Below, piece by piece: positions 19,712 through 30,947 of a stretch of DNA of 64,000 nucleotides. Every line of letters begins with the position of its first letter. The stretch's first letter is position 1. The notes under the pieces are model-generated. The model was given only the letters and a program-made list of their open reading frames with translations. It made no database searches and was not told where the DNA came from. The stretch is from Ricordea florida. Its lineage: Eukaryota > Cnidaria > Anthozoa > Corallimorpharia > Ricordeidae. The stretch covers positions 6,416,034 to 6,480,033 of the forward strand of contig OX453280.1 of assembly GCA_949710005.1 (NCBI GenBank). Reading direction: 5' to 3'. The position numbers were made by a program, and so were the translations under genes.

Positions 19712-20880
19712 TAAAAACATAATTTACATCTGTTTAAGAATACAAAATATTGTACCTTTATGTAAAGTCTCAATCTATTCTTAAGAACGTCTACATTTTC
19801 TGACTTAGCAATTTCTTCAGGCGAATTATTCCGTGTATCAATTTTGCGCATTTGGAAAAAATATTTATAACTATTTATAGTTGCGACATAAATTTAAAAC
19901 GGTGGTTACCTCTTAAATGTCGAGAAACGTGTAAAAAGGTAAAGAATGTTGAGAGATCTAGAACATTTATTTGTTTACTGTTGAAGAGCAAACCTAGGAC
20001 AGAACAGCAAACGAAGCAAGAAATCATCTTTGACGGCAAAATGCACGTACCATTTTATCAATGTTTACATCATCGCTTTTTATCTTTTGTCTGCCTTGGT
20101 GAAAAACACTGTCAGATTACAACTATAGAAGCTTCACGCAGCTTTGTGTCAATCCCGAAAAATGAAAGAAATTTTGATTATGCATGAACTTTCGCAAATA
20201 TACAATGAAAATCCACAGTTAATAAGGGATGAAATATATGATTTACCGTAGTTACTCAAATAAACGTCCACCTCGAACAATTAAGCGCCCACCCTCAGAG
20301 CCTAAACTTTTAAAACAAGAAAAAAACACGGTATTTCTTTTAACACTTAAAAAAGCCTACCTAGGGACAACGCAGTGGGGATCCGGAATTTTGTCGCCAA
20401 ATGTGTATGGAAGATAAGATGGTAAGAGACGAGCGTCAGGACGAGCGGGGAATAATGAGGGTAGCGGGCGCTGGTTAGCTTCAGCTTTAAAAATTCATGT
20501 TTGGATGAAAAGGAATAGATCGCAGCAAATTTGAAACTAGCGTGTTCTTCAGTTTTAATTTGTTCCAATCATTCTACGAGCTAAAGTAACGTGGATTTCT
20601 CTTCACTTTAGAATTCGACCAAGGAGGCGACACTGCTAAGAAATGACATGCTTAGTTTAAATTTAAGTCAGAATTAATCGTGCAGATTTACAAAGCTTCT
20701 GCATACTGCATTAAGAACGAATGCGGGAGTTGTGAAAGTCAAGCACGATCGCCTTCACATGGTTTTACGGTAAATCAGAGCAAAACATCACCACTAACCT
20801 TTCTCACTAAAATCCACGCGATAAAGGCGACTCCTGTTCATTTAATTAAGTTTTTCGTGGCGCAATAGAGTACCGAAGTG
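19712..20880. other. Non-coding DNA between DIRS and SWIM gene (segment A)
   Basis: No recognised protein; the open frames lack known motifs. ATTTACCGTAGTTACTCAAATAAACGTCC at about 20240 resembles the terminus of a dispersed transposon (TTACCGTA...ACTCAAATAA). Copies at 29046-30190 and 35509-36677. Confidence 0.35.
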
Positions 20881-20888
20881 TGACGTCA
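20881..20888. promoter_or_regulatory. CRE-like TGACGTCA upstream of the SWIM gene
   Basis: Perfect palindromic TGACGTCA 53 bp before the ATG at 20942, in a short GC-balanced stretch. A CREB/ATF site is a reasonable reading but unproven. Copy at 36678-36685. Confidence 0.4.
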
Positions 20889-20941
20889 CGTTACCATGGG
20901 CACGATTTGAGTGGTTCTAAACAAAGAGCATTCGAACCAAC

Positions 20942-21487
20942 ATGGCGGACATAACGATAACTTCTCTTACTTCTTTCTTTTCTGGTGAGCCGAAATCAAT
21001 CGAACGTGGTGAAAATCATTACAAATCCGACCATATAGAGTCTTTTCAGTATTCCAATGGAATGATTATAGGATTGGTACATGCCAGTATGAAGGACAAG
21101 TCTTACAAGGTCACGGTAATTAAACTCACAAGTTCGGAACACTCGTAATCGTTTGTATAAGACTTTAATGTTCCCTATGTTTACTTTGCAATACAGGTTT
21201 CTCTTCATGGGAATGAAATAAAGTCTGCTAAGTGCGAATGTCCCCGTGGAAACTATAAATGTAGCCATGCCGCGGCACTTATTATCTATGGAATCCATAA
21301 TCTTAGCCGAACAGATGTAGAATGCAAATGGAAAAAGCCCAGGGCCCCAAACCAAGTGAAATCCGTAGAAGAGTTATATCCTTGCTCAAAGGAGTATAAT
21401 TGCCTTAAAAGAGAAGTAAACGAAGAGGATCGTTCCTGGTTCTACCAAGAACTGAAAAAGTACGGCAACTTTACCGGCACTTTGTAG
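20942..21487 (+). CDS. SWIM zinc-finger protein, two exons (segment A)
   Basis: Exon 1 is 20942-21115 (58 codons from AACATGGCGG). The intron 21116-21196 (81 bp) has GTAATT...TTGCAATACAG, phase 0. Exon 2 is 21197-21487, ending TAG; 154 aa in total. Exon 1 has FFSGEPKSIERGENHYKSD; exon 2 carries the SWIM motif C-x-C-x(6)-C-x-H as KCECPRGNYKCSHAAALI, then YGIHNLSRTDVECKWKK. SWIM domains bind zinc and mediate DNA or protein contacts. In cnidarians such short N-terminal modules often precede a YqaJ-type nuclease, as I recall. After the TAG the same frame continues LLSPEPEKNNALPANHW before the minisatellite, so the TAG may be a Trp codon mutated to stop and the protein a truncated relic. Confidence 0.7.
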
Positions 21488-21543
21488 CTTCTCTCTCCAG
21501 AGCCTGAAAAGAACAACGCCCTGCCTGCGAATCACTGGGTGTC

Positions 21544-21692
21544 CGGAAACCTAAGACCTAAGACCTAAGACCTAAGACCTAAGACCCGGAAAACTAAGAC
21601 CCGGAAAACTAAGACCCGGAACACTAAGACCCGGAAACCTAAGACCCGGAAAACTAAGACCCGGAAAACTAAGAACCGGAAAACTAAGACCC
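21544..21692. repeat. 15-bp minisatellite (CCTAAGACCCGGAAAA), segment A
   Basis: Begins with ACCTAAG repeats (7 bp) and then has about seven units of CTAAGACCCGGAAAA with small variants. It lies directly after the coding relic of the SWIM gene. Copy at 37341-37489. Confidence 0.9.
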
Positions 21693-22341
21693 TGTTTTTT
21701 TTTAAGGGAAATCATCAAATTTCAGCTTAAATGGTAAAATAAATAAAATAGATGCACCCATACTTACAAATAACAATTTAGTTGTGTTTTTCTTGTGTTT
21801 GGGAAACGGAACTATTTCCGGTTGTCGCCGTGTGTCGATAAACTACCGTTGTATAAAGTAGACAAAGCACTGCTTTTTACAAAGTCGGGGGCAGATTTAG
21901 TGACAACTATGACTAGTATAAAGTAGACAAAGCACTGCTTCGCTTCAGTTCGCAAACTTACGTACACAGTGTCCCTAAAGACCGCTGGAAACAATGGCGC
22001 TGTGTTAGCATGGGAGTGAAACACTAAATTGCTTCATAATTGAATTAAAAATTCATAATATCTTCAAAAATTAACTCCCGTGTGAGCGTTAGCCGTTTAA
22101 ACTTGTGTTTGTATGCTTGATGAATTTACGTTGTCTAGACTATCAGAAAACACTAAAAAAAATAATATTCCCCGATTTATAAAATCATAAACAAAAATGT
22201 AACTTTATTCGTATTAATATGTTGTAAGAATCACTTGCAAAAATCTTGCCTTAACGCGCCTGCCATCCACACAATAGAATTTAGTTGTGTACTTTGAAGA
22301 TGGAAGCTTTTCAACTCGATTGTTGGCATCAGGGTACATCC
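21693..22341. other. Non-coding end of segment A
   Basis: Contains a 25-bp direct repeat (GTATAAAGTAGACAAAGCAC and following bases) at about 21852 and 21917. No gene found. The homologous DNA in segment C continues past 38138 into single-copy sequence. Confidence 0.4.
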
Positions 22342-22369
22342 CTGATTTGCATTCCTGATTTGCATTTGC
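22342..22369. other. 28-bp junction insert between segments A and B
   Basis: CTGATTTGCATTCCTGATTT followed by GCATTTGC sits between the end of A (GGGTACATCC) and the start of B (AAAGATTTGCACACG). It has two partial copies of the neighbouring words CCTGATTTGCA and GATTTGCA, as expected of templated insertion at a join. Confidence 0.85.
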
Positions 22370-23156
22370 AAAGATTTGCACACGCTACTGGGAAATGCAG
22401 GACACAACTCTTGTCATTTTCGTGTTAAAACGAACACCTCGGTAAAATAAATGTTTACTCCAAGCAGGGTGCAAAGAAAATTAATTTTACAGATTGCCCT
22501 TCGGGCAAGCTGTAACCAACATCTACCAGCCCGAAAAACATTTTTTACGAGAATGAAAAAATAATTATTAATTATTCTTTTCTTAATTACATTGTAAGTT
22601 TAAAAAATTACTGCCTTCATTTATTCACTACAATCAGCTGTAATTACTTAACAAAAGAAATAAATAACCGTAAAAGTGTGAACTATAAGTAGACCTGGTC
22701 CAACGCAACACGTGAATGACTAACATACATTTGAGACATTTTACAATTTAGAAGAACATTTTTTACGAAAACAACGGCGTTGAAACCAAAGTTCTCAATC
22801 GACACACTAAATGACAACGCGAAAAGCTGCCAGTGAAAGCGCTACATTCTGCAATTTGCCGCCAAGAGAAAATTCCCGCGGGAGTATTTCTTAGCCGTCG
22901 ACAGGGGAGATGTTTATATGATTAAAGGATATAAAAATTTGAAATCTTTCATCAGTTTGCTTCTCATTCAAAAGTAGTGCATTCAGAAGATCATTTTTCT
23001 GAAGAAGGTTTGTTTAGAAGTCGGTTTTCCAAGTCAAGTGTCAAGTTTAAGGGAAAGTGGAAAGTGCGAGTGCTGAGTCACGCATCAGTGAGCAAATATT
23101 ATGCAGACAAAACTTATGCAAATTTGTGGTCCATAGCACGGAGTCTTCAGTTCCAC

Positions 23157-23446
23157 TTCTCGGCTTTCTTCGCTTCAATTTTGTCTGTTTTCCACAGCAC
23201 GGAGTCTTTCCGCTTCTCGGCTTTCTTCGCTAAAATTTTGTCTGTTTTCCACAGCACGAAGTCTTTCCGCTTCTCGGCATTCTTCGCTACAATTTTGTCT
23301 GTTTTCCACAGCACGGAATCTTTCCGCTTCTCGGCGTTCTTCGTTAACATTTTGTCTATTTTCTCGAGCCCGGACTCTTTCTGCTTGTCGGCGTTCTTCG
23401 CTATAATTTCGTCTTCTTTCTCTTTCCCGAGCGCGCCTTCTTCGGC
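23157..23446 (-). repeat. 57-bp tandem repeats (segment B)
   Basis: Copy of 13823-14112, with the same minus-strand charged repeat frame and the same TGA. Confidence 0.5.
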
Positions 23447-24484
23447 GATCTACTTCGCTCATTCTTCCTCAGTATAATTCTTGCTCTCTTTCCCGTTGCT
23501 CTTCAGCTGAACCCTGTGTGCTGCAAATTATATTTTCTCTGCTATTGTTTGTTGACATAGCAATAGAAATTGTTTCGTTTATCCTTTAGAAAAACTTTAA
23601 CAGTGTAGAGTAGTAATATTGTGTCTCAAAAGACAATGAACTGAAAATTTCTTTTTCAGTCGTCAACGCAATTTCCCGCCAAAAATATGCGGGCTACCAG
23701 AACAGCTTCCAAATAAATCACGTCACCTCGATGAGTTGACACATGAGCCCACAATATGGTCATGTGATGTTGGTCAGTGGCTATCCCGTTTTGACAGCTG
23801 TCAATTGACCATATTGTGAATGTCCAATATAAAAGATGTGGATTTGCCAAGACAAGCCTGAGATACCCCTCCCTTCCTTTTGCTAGTCTCCCCTACCCTA
23901 CCCGTACAATCTGTAGACGCGTACGTACGTACGTACGTACGCTCGGTCAGTCACGTGACAACCAAAAGAAAAGAGGTTGACCATATTCCATGAGTATGGG
24001 GCTCTGCTCCACGCGCGCTTCGCGCGCGGGAGCCCCGCTATTATAATTTTGCTGACCAGGTAATGGTTCTTCCGTTGAGTCGCGAGCTAGATGTTTTTTT
24101 TTGATGATTTATTTGAGCTATCGAATCTTCTTTAAGTAGTTGCGTACACCAGGCGTATTTAATAACTTTAGTGACAACATTTTCAATGTGTGAGGGTCTG
24201 TGTGAGGAGCTCCGCTTTTAGGCTTGCCTAAATCTATTTAATAGTTTATTCACAATTCCATTAAAAAGTCGTTAGCCCTTTTCTAGTTTGTCACCTCCTA
24301 GCTTATAATAATTGTACATCATAATACTCGTCTCGATATAACAATGTAAATGCCTTTATTTTGCTTCAATGACAGCATTTTTAAAGCTTACAACTCTGAA
24401 AAAACAGCTTAAAACTCAAAACAAGGCCACCCTGCTATATCTGCCGGCGCCCCTTACTACCCTCGCCTTTTTGCTTCGCTCAAC

Positions 24485-25657
24485 ATGGCAGCAACGGGTG
24501 GAACAGACGCCGATGTCCAAATAATCGCCCAGAATCCAGAGTCATCTCAAGGTAAATCCATGAATTCTGACAGAAATAATACAGCAGAGGTTATTTCCAA
24601 AATGATTCAGAGCCAATTAGCAGCGATGCTGCCCACTATGATTCACGAAACGCTTGCAAAGAACAACCTCGAGGGAACTGCCTCGAGCTCACAAACTTTG
24701 AACACCAGTTCAAATTCGCTTCCCCGGTTGGCCGCCGGGTCATCACAAGGCTCAAATGATTCTGTAGCTGGCCGGTTAGCCGCCGGGTCAACACAAGGCT
24801 TAAATAATGGTCACGTTGAAATCAGTGACCCACCTTTGAAGAAAGCAAAGGTGTCAGAGGCAAACGAGGATGTCAGTGATGATCTCACAATTCCCGCTGG
24901 ACGTTGGGAGGCGTCCGAGGAACTGTCGAGCTTTCTAGACGTTATGTTTGCGAATAAACCGCTGTCTGTGTACGGCAAGAAACAAATTACGAAAGATTTT
25001 CCTCGTCCCAATGTTGAGTCAGCGTTTACTCCAGTGCTTGACGACTATTTAGGCTCCCTTGTTACTGGAGCGAAAGGAGTTGACAAAGAAACAAAGAAAT
25101 TCCAAGACCAGCTCTTGGACATTGTTGGCCCAGTAAGCATGGCCTTTGAACACGTCTCCAACTGGGACGAAAGCGAGGATAATCCAGGTTCTGTTATTCT
25201 ATCCACACAAGATGTAGGTGGCCTGTATACATGTTTGTCCAAGGCCCTTACTCTACTGGGATCTGTCAATGCCCAGTATAAAGTTCATAGACGGAAACAA
25301 GTGTTGGATAAACTGAACCCTCAGATGAGCTCATTAGCTTCTGAGCCATTCCCAGAGGCAGGCAAAAATCTGTTTGGTCCATCCTTTGAAGAAAAAGTGA
25401 AGAAAAGGAATGAAACAGTGAAGATCCTTTCTAAGGCAGCCCCTAAGAAGCCAAACATGCAGTTTTTTCGAAGAGGGACCTCCTCCCAATTCAGGCCAGG
25501 GCGAGGGGGTCAGTTTCCTGGAAGATGGTCCAATCACCTACCAAGCTTCCCAACCAGAGGAAAAAGCTCATATTTCAGGGGCGGGGGCCGGAGCAGGGGA
25601 AGGTTCTCAACTGCTCAACCAGGTCAGAACTATGTTCCACCCCAAAGTTCCCAGTAG
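24485..25657 (+). CDS. DIRS ORF1, gag-like protein (copy B)
   Basis: Same 390-aa product as at 15151-16323: Ser-rich N-terminus, PPLKKAKV basic patch and RG-rich C-terminus. No residue differences noticed. Confidence 0.75.
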   Translation: MAATGGTDADVQIIAQNPESSQGKSMNSDRNNTAEVISKMIQSQLAAMLPTMIHETLAKNNLEGTASSSQTLNTSSNSLPRLAAGSSQGSNDSVAGRLAAGSTQGLNNGHVEISDPPLKKAKVSEANEDVSDDLTIPAGRWEASEELSSFLDVMFANKPLSVYGKKQITKDFPRPNVESAFTPVLDDYLGSLVTGAKGVDKETKKFQDQLLDIVGPVSMAFEHVSNWDESEDNPGSVILSTQDVGGLYTCLSKALTLLGSVNAQYKVHRRKQVLDKLNPQMSSLASEPFPEAGKNLFGPSFEEKVKKRNETVKILSKAAPKKPNMQFFRRGTSSQFRPGRGGQFPGRWSNHLPSFPTRGKSSYFRGGGRSRGRFSTAQPGQNYVPPQSSQ

Positions 25658-27782
25658 CAGTTGCAAGCCAAACAAATGCAGGTATGCTACCATTAAAAGA
25701 GAATTTAAACCTTCCATTAGTAAAGTCGTTTTTAAGCAGTTTAGGCCTTTCTACAATAGAAGCCAGCCACTTACCCACAGCAGGTCGTTTACAACACTTC
25801 ATAGAAAACTGGCAAGCAGTAACAAACGACCCTTGGGTGCTTTCAGCTATTTCAGGGTACCATATTCCCTTCACAATCTTACCACACCACACCTCTCACA
25901 GAGTATCGAGGGAGGACGAAAATTTGATAGACAAAGAACTAGGAGAGCTTATTCAAAAACAGGCAATCCATCTGGTTTCAGAACACGATTACAACGTGGG
26001 ATTTGTCAGCAACCTGTTGTAATCCCCAAAAAGGGAGGCGGACAAAGACCAGTCTTCAACCTCCGCCAATTAAATCAATTTATCCAATACGAACACTTCA
26101 AAATGGAGGGCATACCTATGCTCAAAGACCTACTGAAACCAAACGATTTCATGGCGAAGATCGATTTGAAAGATGCCTATTTTACAGTTCCAATTTGGAA
26201 AGGTCACCAGAAATTCCTCCGGTTTCTTTGGAAGGGTACCCAGTGGGAGTTTGCATGCCTCCCATTTGCAATAGCAAGTGCCCCCAGAGTCTTTACCAAG
26301 ATTCTGAAACCGGTAATAGGTCTGTTAAGAAAGCAAGGAATTCGTCTGATCATTTATTTAGACGATTTTTTACTGATGTCCTCCACCAAAGAAACTCTAA
26401 CATACCATGTCTCATTGACAGTCACCCTTCTAGAGATGTTAGGGTTTGTGGTCAATTACCAAAAATCCCAGCTAAATCCTACACAGTCAATAGAGTTTCT
26501 GGGTTTCCGTATAAATTCAGTTACGTTAAACATCAGCCTTCCCTTGGACAAAGTAAAGAGTATCAGAAGAGAGTGTCAGAAAGTTCTGGAAAATCCAGAC
26601 ATCACGATCAGGGAGCTAGCTCGGCTCCTAGGGAAACTAAGTGCTTCTATCCAGGCAGTGTTCCCAGCACCCCTTCATTATCGTTACATCCAAGCAGTCA
26701 AAAACCGCAGTCTAACTCTTCATGGGGGCTACGAGTCCCCAGTATGCTGGACAGAGGAAGCCCTCGAGGAACTAAAATGGTGGAGAGACCACCTTTCTGC
26801 TTGGAACGGGAGAGCAATTTTAAGAACCCCTCCTCTTTTGACAATCGAAACAGATGCTTCCTCAGTGGGATGGGGAGCATGTTGTGGAAACTTCCAGACC
26901 AGAGGGCTTTGGTCTCAGTCAGAAAGGCTATTACACATAAATTGTTTAGAACTTCTAGCAGGCGGTTTTGCCCTGAAGTCATTTCTAAAAAACAAGTGCA
27001 GCATCCATGTAAAGTTAATGATGGACAATACAACAGCAATAAGTTATATAAACAAAATGGGCGGGCCAACATCACTGGTCTTGTCAAGCCTAGCCTTCGA
27101 ACTTTGGCAGTGGTGTCTAGAACGGGCTATTACAGTCCAAGCTCACCATTTGCCGGGGCAACTAAACATTGTGGCCGATTTCGAATCCCGAGCTCATCCA
27201 GATTCCAGCGACTGGCAACTGGAAAAATCCATCTTTCAGGGGATCAACAACAAATGGGGCCCCTTCACAATAGATCTTTTTGCAAGCAGACTGACAACAC
27301 AGTTACCCAGGTTTGTGAGTTGGAAGCCAGATCCAGAGACAGAGGCAGAGGCAGTGGATGCCTTTACTCTGGATTGGAACCAGCTCAAGGGATACGCATT
27401 CCCTCCATTTGCCCTGATAGGGTGGTGTCTAAAGCAAGTTCTGCGACAGTCAGTATCTCAGTTGACAATTGTGACTCCAGTGTGGGAAACCCAACCATGG
27501 TACCCATTGTTGTTAGAAATGACAATAGACAATCCCATATTGCTCCCATCGTTCCCAGGGCTACTGAGACGAGAGAACGAGTTACATCCTCTTGCTCACC
27601 TTCAACTAGCCGCATGGCTAGTCTCAGGAGTCGATACGAAGGTACAACAGTTTCACTGCCAGCTCAAAGCCTGCTCCTGGCTGCATAGAGAACCAGGACT
27701 GAAAAAACTTATTCTTCAGCCTGGAGAAAGTGGACTTGTTGATGTCGTGAACAACAAGTCAATCCCCTTTCAGCATCTTTAG
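25632..27782 (+). CDS. DIRS ORF2: RT, RNase H and methyltransferase-like domain (copy B)
   Basis: As copy A, with YLDD, the RNase H acidic residues and FPPF preserved. Residue 93 is Glu instead of Gly in this frame, upstream of the native RT region. The same frame split precedes PKKGGG, at 26014 (equivalent of 16680). Confidence 0.85.
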   Translation: MFHPKVPSSSCKPNKCRYATIKREFKPSISKVVFKQFRPFYNRSQPLTHSRSFTTLHRKLASSNKRPLGAFSYFRVPYSLHNLTTPHLSQSIEGGRKFDRQRTRRAYSKTGNPSGFRTRLQRGICQQPVVIPKKGGGQRPVFNLRQLNQFIQYEHFKMEGIPMLKDLLKPNDFMAKIDLKDAYFTVPIWKGHQKFLRFLWKGTQWEFACLPFAIASAPRVFTKILKPVIGLLRKQGIRLIIYLDDFLLMSSTKETLTYHVSLTVTLLEMLGFVVNYQKSQLNPTQSIEFLGFRINSVTLNISLPLDKVKSIRRECQKVLENPDITIRELARLLGKLSASIQAVFPAPLHYRYIQAVKNRSLTLHGGYESPVCWTEEALEELKWWRDHLSAWNGRAILRTPPLLTIETDASSVGWGACCGNFQTRGLWSQSERLLHINCLELLAGGFALKSFLKNKCSIHVKLMMDNTTAISYINKMGGPTSLVLSSLAFELWQWCLERAITVQAHHLPGQLNIVADFESRAHPDSSDWQLEKSIFQGINNKWGPFTIDLFASRLTTQLPRFVSWKPDPETEAEAVDAFTLDWNQLKGYAFPPFALIGWCLKQVLRQSVSQLTIVTPVWETQPWYPLLLEMTIDNPILLPSFPGLLRRENELHPLAHLQLAAWLVSGVDTKVQQFHCQLKACSWLHREPGLKKLILQPGESGLVDVVNNKSIPFQHL

Positions 27783-27844
27783 ATTCAGTTTTAAACTTCC
27801 TGGCCAGTCAATTTGAAGCAGGCCTGGAATATCGTACTCTAAAT

Positions 27845-28615
27845 GTGTATCGCTCAGCTTTGTCTGCAACACAGCCACAAATTGAAGGTTACAATGTTGG
27901 GGAACATCCCCTTGTAGTTCAGCTATTAAAAGGGATTTTCAATTCCCGTCCACCAGTACCAAGATACACATCTACATGGGATGTTAGCAAAGTTACGAGT
28001 TATTTGGAAGGTTTGGGTTCGAATGAGCAACTATCATTAAAGCAACTTAGTAAAAAACTGGCATTTTTGCTTGCTATTACTTCTGCGGAGAGGGGCTCTG
28101 AATTAATAGCCCATGATTTACGTTTCAAACGATTTCATCCAGAAGGTGTTTCTTTTAACCTCCCAGAACTTACTAAAGGGGTTCGGGTTGGAAAACCTTT
28201 AAAGACCTCCTTTCACTCTAATTTCCCAGAAAATGAGTTGCTATGCCCATGCTCATGTCTTAAAGAGTATGAAACGCGTACACTGGCCTTTAGGCCAGAA
28301 TCCGTTTCTGAACCAAACAGGTTATTTCTCTCTGTAAATAACCCTCATAAGCCTGTGAGTTCTGCTACCCTGTCTCATTGGGTTAAGAACTGTCTGTTGG
28401 AAGCGGGAATTGATAGCAAAGTGTTCAAGGCTCACTCCACTCGTGGAGCAGCTACTTCTGCAGCACTGAGAGCAGGCATCTCTATTCCAGAAATAGTCCG
28501 CCTAGCTGATTGGACAAATGAGACCACTTTCACGAAGTTTTATTATCGTCCTGTTTGGAATGCTAGTGTTGGCCGCTCTGTTTTAGCTAGTGCTGCAGTT
28601 GAACCAGGGTCTTGA
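27845..28615 (+). CDS. DIRS ORF3: tyrosine recombinase (copy B)
   Basis: As copy A; the catalytic R/HxxR/W/Y set is intact. The same upstream TGA lies at 27740-27742. Confidence 0.85.
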   Translation: MYRSALSATQPQIEGYNVGEHPLVVQLLKGIFNSRPPVPRYTSTWDVSKVTSYLEGLGSNEQLSLKQLSKKLAFLLAITSAERGSELIAHDLRFKRFHPEGVSFNLPELTKGVRVGKPLKTSFHSNFPENELLCPCSCLKEYETRTLAFRPESVSEPNRLFLSVNNPHKPVSSATLSHWVKNCLLEAGIDSKVFKAHSTRGAATSAALRAGISIPEIVRLADWTNETTFTKFYYRPVWNASVGRSVLASAAVEPGS

Positions 28616-30947
28616 AGCTTTGAACATACATTGTTATATCGAGACGAGTATTATGATGTACAATTAGAGATTATGCAAGGGCTGCTTGCAGCCTGAAGTA
28701 TAAGTATAATTGTACGAATAATAGGAGGCGAGATATAACAATGTAACTCCCTCCCGCCGCTTCCCTTTTATGTATGTTTAATGTTGATGTTCTACTTTCT
28801 TTACAGATTGCTAGCCATTACCAGTTGTTACGCTCCACAAAAAGGCGAGGGTACTAAGGGGCGCCGGCAGATATAGCAGGGTGGCCTCGTTTTGAGTTTT
28901 AAGCTGTTTTTTCAGAGTTGTAAGCTTTAAAAATGCTGTCATTGAAGCAAAATAAAGGCATTTACATTGTTATATCTCGCCTCCTATTATTCGTACAATT
29001 ATACTTATACTTCAGGCTGCAAGCAGCCCTTGCATAATCTCTAATTAAAAACATAATTTACATCTGTTTAAGAATACAAAATATTGTACCTTTATGTAAA
29101 GTCTCAATCTATTCTTAAGAACGTCTACATTTTCTGACTTAGCAATTTCTTCAGGCGAATTATTCCGTGTATCAATTTTGCGCATTTGGAAAAAATATTT
29201 ATAACTATTTATAGTTGCGACATAAATTTAAAACGGTGGTTACCTCTTAAATGTCGAGAAACGTGTAAAAAGGTAAAGAATGTTGAGAGATCTAGAACAT
29301 TTATTTGTTTACTGTTGAAGAGCAAACCTAGGACAGAACAGCAAACGAAGCAAGAAATCATCTTTGACGGCAAAATGCACGTACCATTTTATCAATGTTT
29401 ACATCATCGCTTTTTATCTTTTGTCTGCCTTGGTGAAAAACACTGTCAGATTACAACTATAGAAGCTTCACGCAGCTTTGTGTCAATCCCGAAAAATGAA
29501 AGAAATTTTGATTATGCATGAACTTTCGCAAATATACAATGAAAATCCACAGTTAATAAGGGATGAAATATATGATTTACCGTAGTTACTCAAATAAACG
29601 TCCACCTCGAACAATTAAGCGCCCACCCTCAGAGCCTAAACTTTTAAAACAAGAAAAAAACACGGTATTTCTTTTAACACTTAAAAAAGCCTACCTAGGG
29701 ACAACGCAGTGGGGATCCGGAATTTTGTCGCCAAATGTGTATGGAAGATAAGATGGTAAGAGACGAGCGTCAGGACGAGCGGGGAATAATGAGGGTAGCG
29801 GGCGCTGGTTAGCTTCAGCTTTAAAAATTCATGTTTGGATGAAAAGGAATAGATCGCAGCAAATTTGAAACTAGCGTGTTCTTCAGTTTTAATTTGTTCC
29901 AATCATTCTACGAGCTAAAGTAACGTGGATTTCTCTTCACTTTAGAATTCGACCAAGGAGGCGACACTGCTAAGAAATGACATGCTTAGTTTAAATTTAA
30001 GTCAGAATTAATCGTGCAGATTTACAAAGCTTCTGCATACTGCATTAAGAACGAATGCGGGAGTTGTGAAAGTCAAGCACGATCGCCTTCACATGGTTTT
30101 ACGGTAAATCAGAGCAAAACATCACCACTAACCTTTCTCACTAAAATCCACGCGATAAAGGCGACTCCTGTTCATTTAATTAAGTTTTTCTCGATGAGTT
30201 GACACATGAGCCCACAATATGGTCATGTGATGTTGGTCAGTGGCTATCCCGTTTTGACAGCTGTCAATTGACCATATTGTGAATGTCCAATATAAAAGAT
30301 GTGGATTTGCCAAGACAAGCCTGAGATACCCCTCCCTTCCTTTTGCTAGTCTCCCCTACCCTACCCGTACAATCTGTAGACGCGTACGTACGTACGTACG
30401 TACGCTCGGTCAGTCACGTGACAACCAAAAGAAAAGAGGTTGACCATATTCCATGAGTATGGGGCTCTGCTCCACGCGCGCTTCGCGCGCGGGAGCCCCG
30501 CTATTATAATTTTGCTGACCAGGTAATGGTTCTTCCGTTGAGTCGCGAGCTAGATGTTTTTTTTTGATGATTTATTTGAGCTATCGAATCTTCTTTAAGT
30601 AGTTGCGTACACCAGGCGTATTTAATAACTTTAGTGACAACATTTTCAATGTGTGAGGGTCTGTGTGAGGAGCTCCGCTTTTAGGCTTGCCTAAATCTAT
30701 TTAATAGTTTATTCACAATTCCATTAAAAAGTCGTTAGCCCTTTTCTAGTTTGTCACCTCCTAGCTTATAATAATTGTACATCATAATACTCGTCTCGAT
30801 ATAACAATGTAAATGCCTTTATTTTGCTTCAATGACAGCATTTTTAAAGCTTACAACTCTGAAAAAACAGCTTAAAACTCAAAACAAGGCCACCCTGCTA
30901 TATCTGCCGGCGCCCCTTACTACCCTCGCCTTTTTGCTTCGCTCAAC

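Larger units (their letters stand above)
13036..22341 (+). repeat. Segment A of a nested tandem duplication (9,306 bp)
   Basis: 13036-22341 matches segments B and C almost base for base. A-to-B offset is 9,334; A-to-C offset is 15,797. Contents in order: AT-rich DNA, a 57-bp repeat array, (ACGT)n, a GC-rich hairpin, a complete DIRS retrotransposon, non-coding DNA with a TE-like fragment, a SWIM zinc-finger gene and a 15-bp minisatellite. I noticed only three substitutions among the copies: 16575 G versus A in B and C; 20825 A in A and B versus C in segment C; 21909 A versus G in C. Confidence 0.95.
24309..29045 (+). mobile_element. DIRS-type retrotransposon, copy B
   Basis: Copy of 14975-19711 including inverted termini, internal complementary region and both coding lesions. 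It differs from copy A at 25909 (A for G), which changes one residue in each of two overlapping frames. Confidence 0.92.
22370..30190 (+). repeat. Segment B of the nested tandem duplication (7,821 bp)
   Basis: Copy of 13036-20856 at offset 9,334. It ends at 30190 in ...TAAGTTTTTC, where the sequence jumps back to the equivalent of 14394 (TCGATGAGTTGAC). It therefore lacks the SWIM gene and the minisatellite. The join has one base of homology. Confidence 0.95.

Noticed and set aside
19852-20187. 111-aa open frame after each DIRS copy
   Set aside because: No ATG at the opening, no recognisable motif, and AT-rich non-coding composition.
21544-21692. Telomere-like array (CCTAAG resembles CCCTAA)
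   Set aside because: Units are CCTAAGA and then 15-bp CTAAGACCCGGAAAA, not TTAGGG repeats; short and internal.
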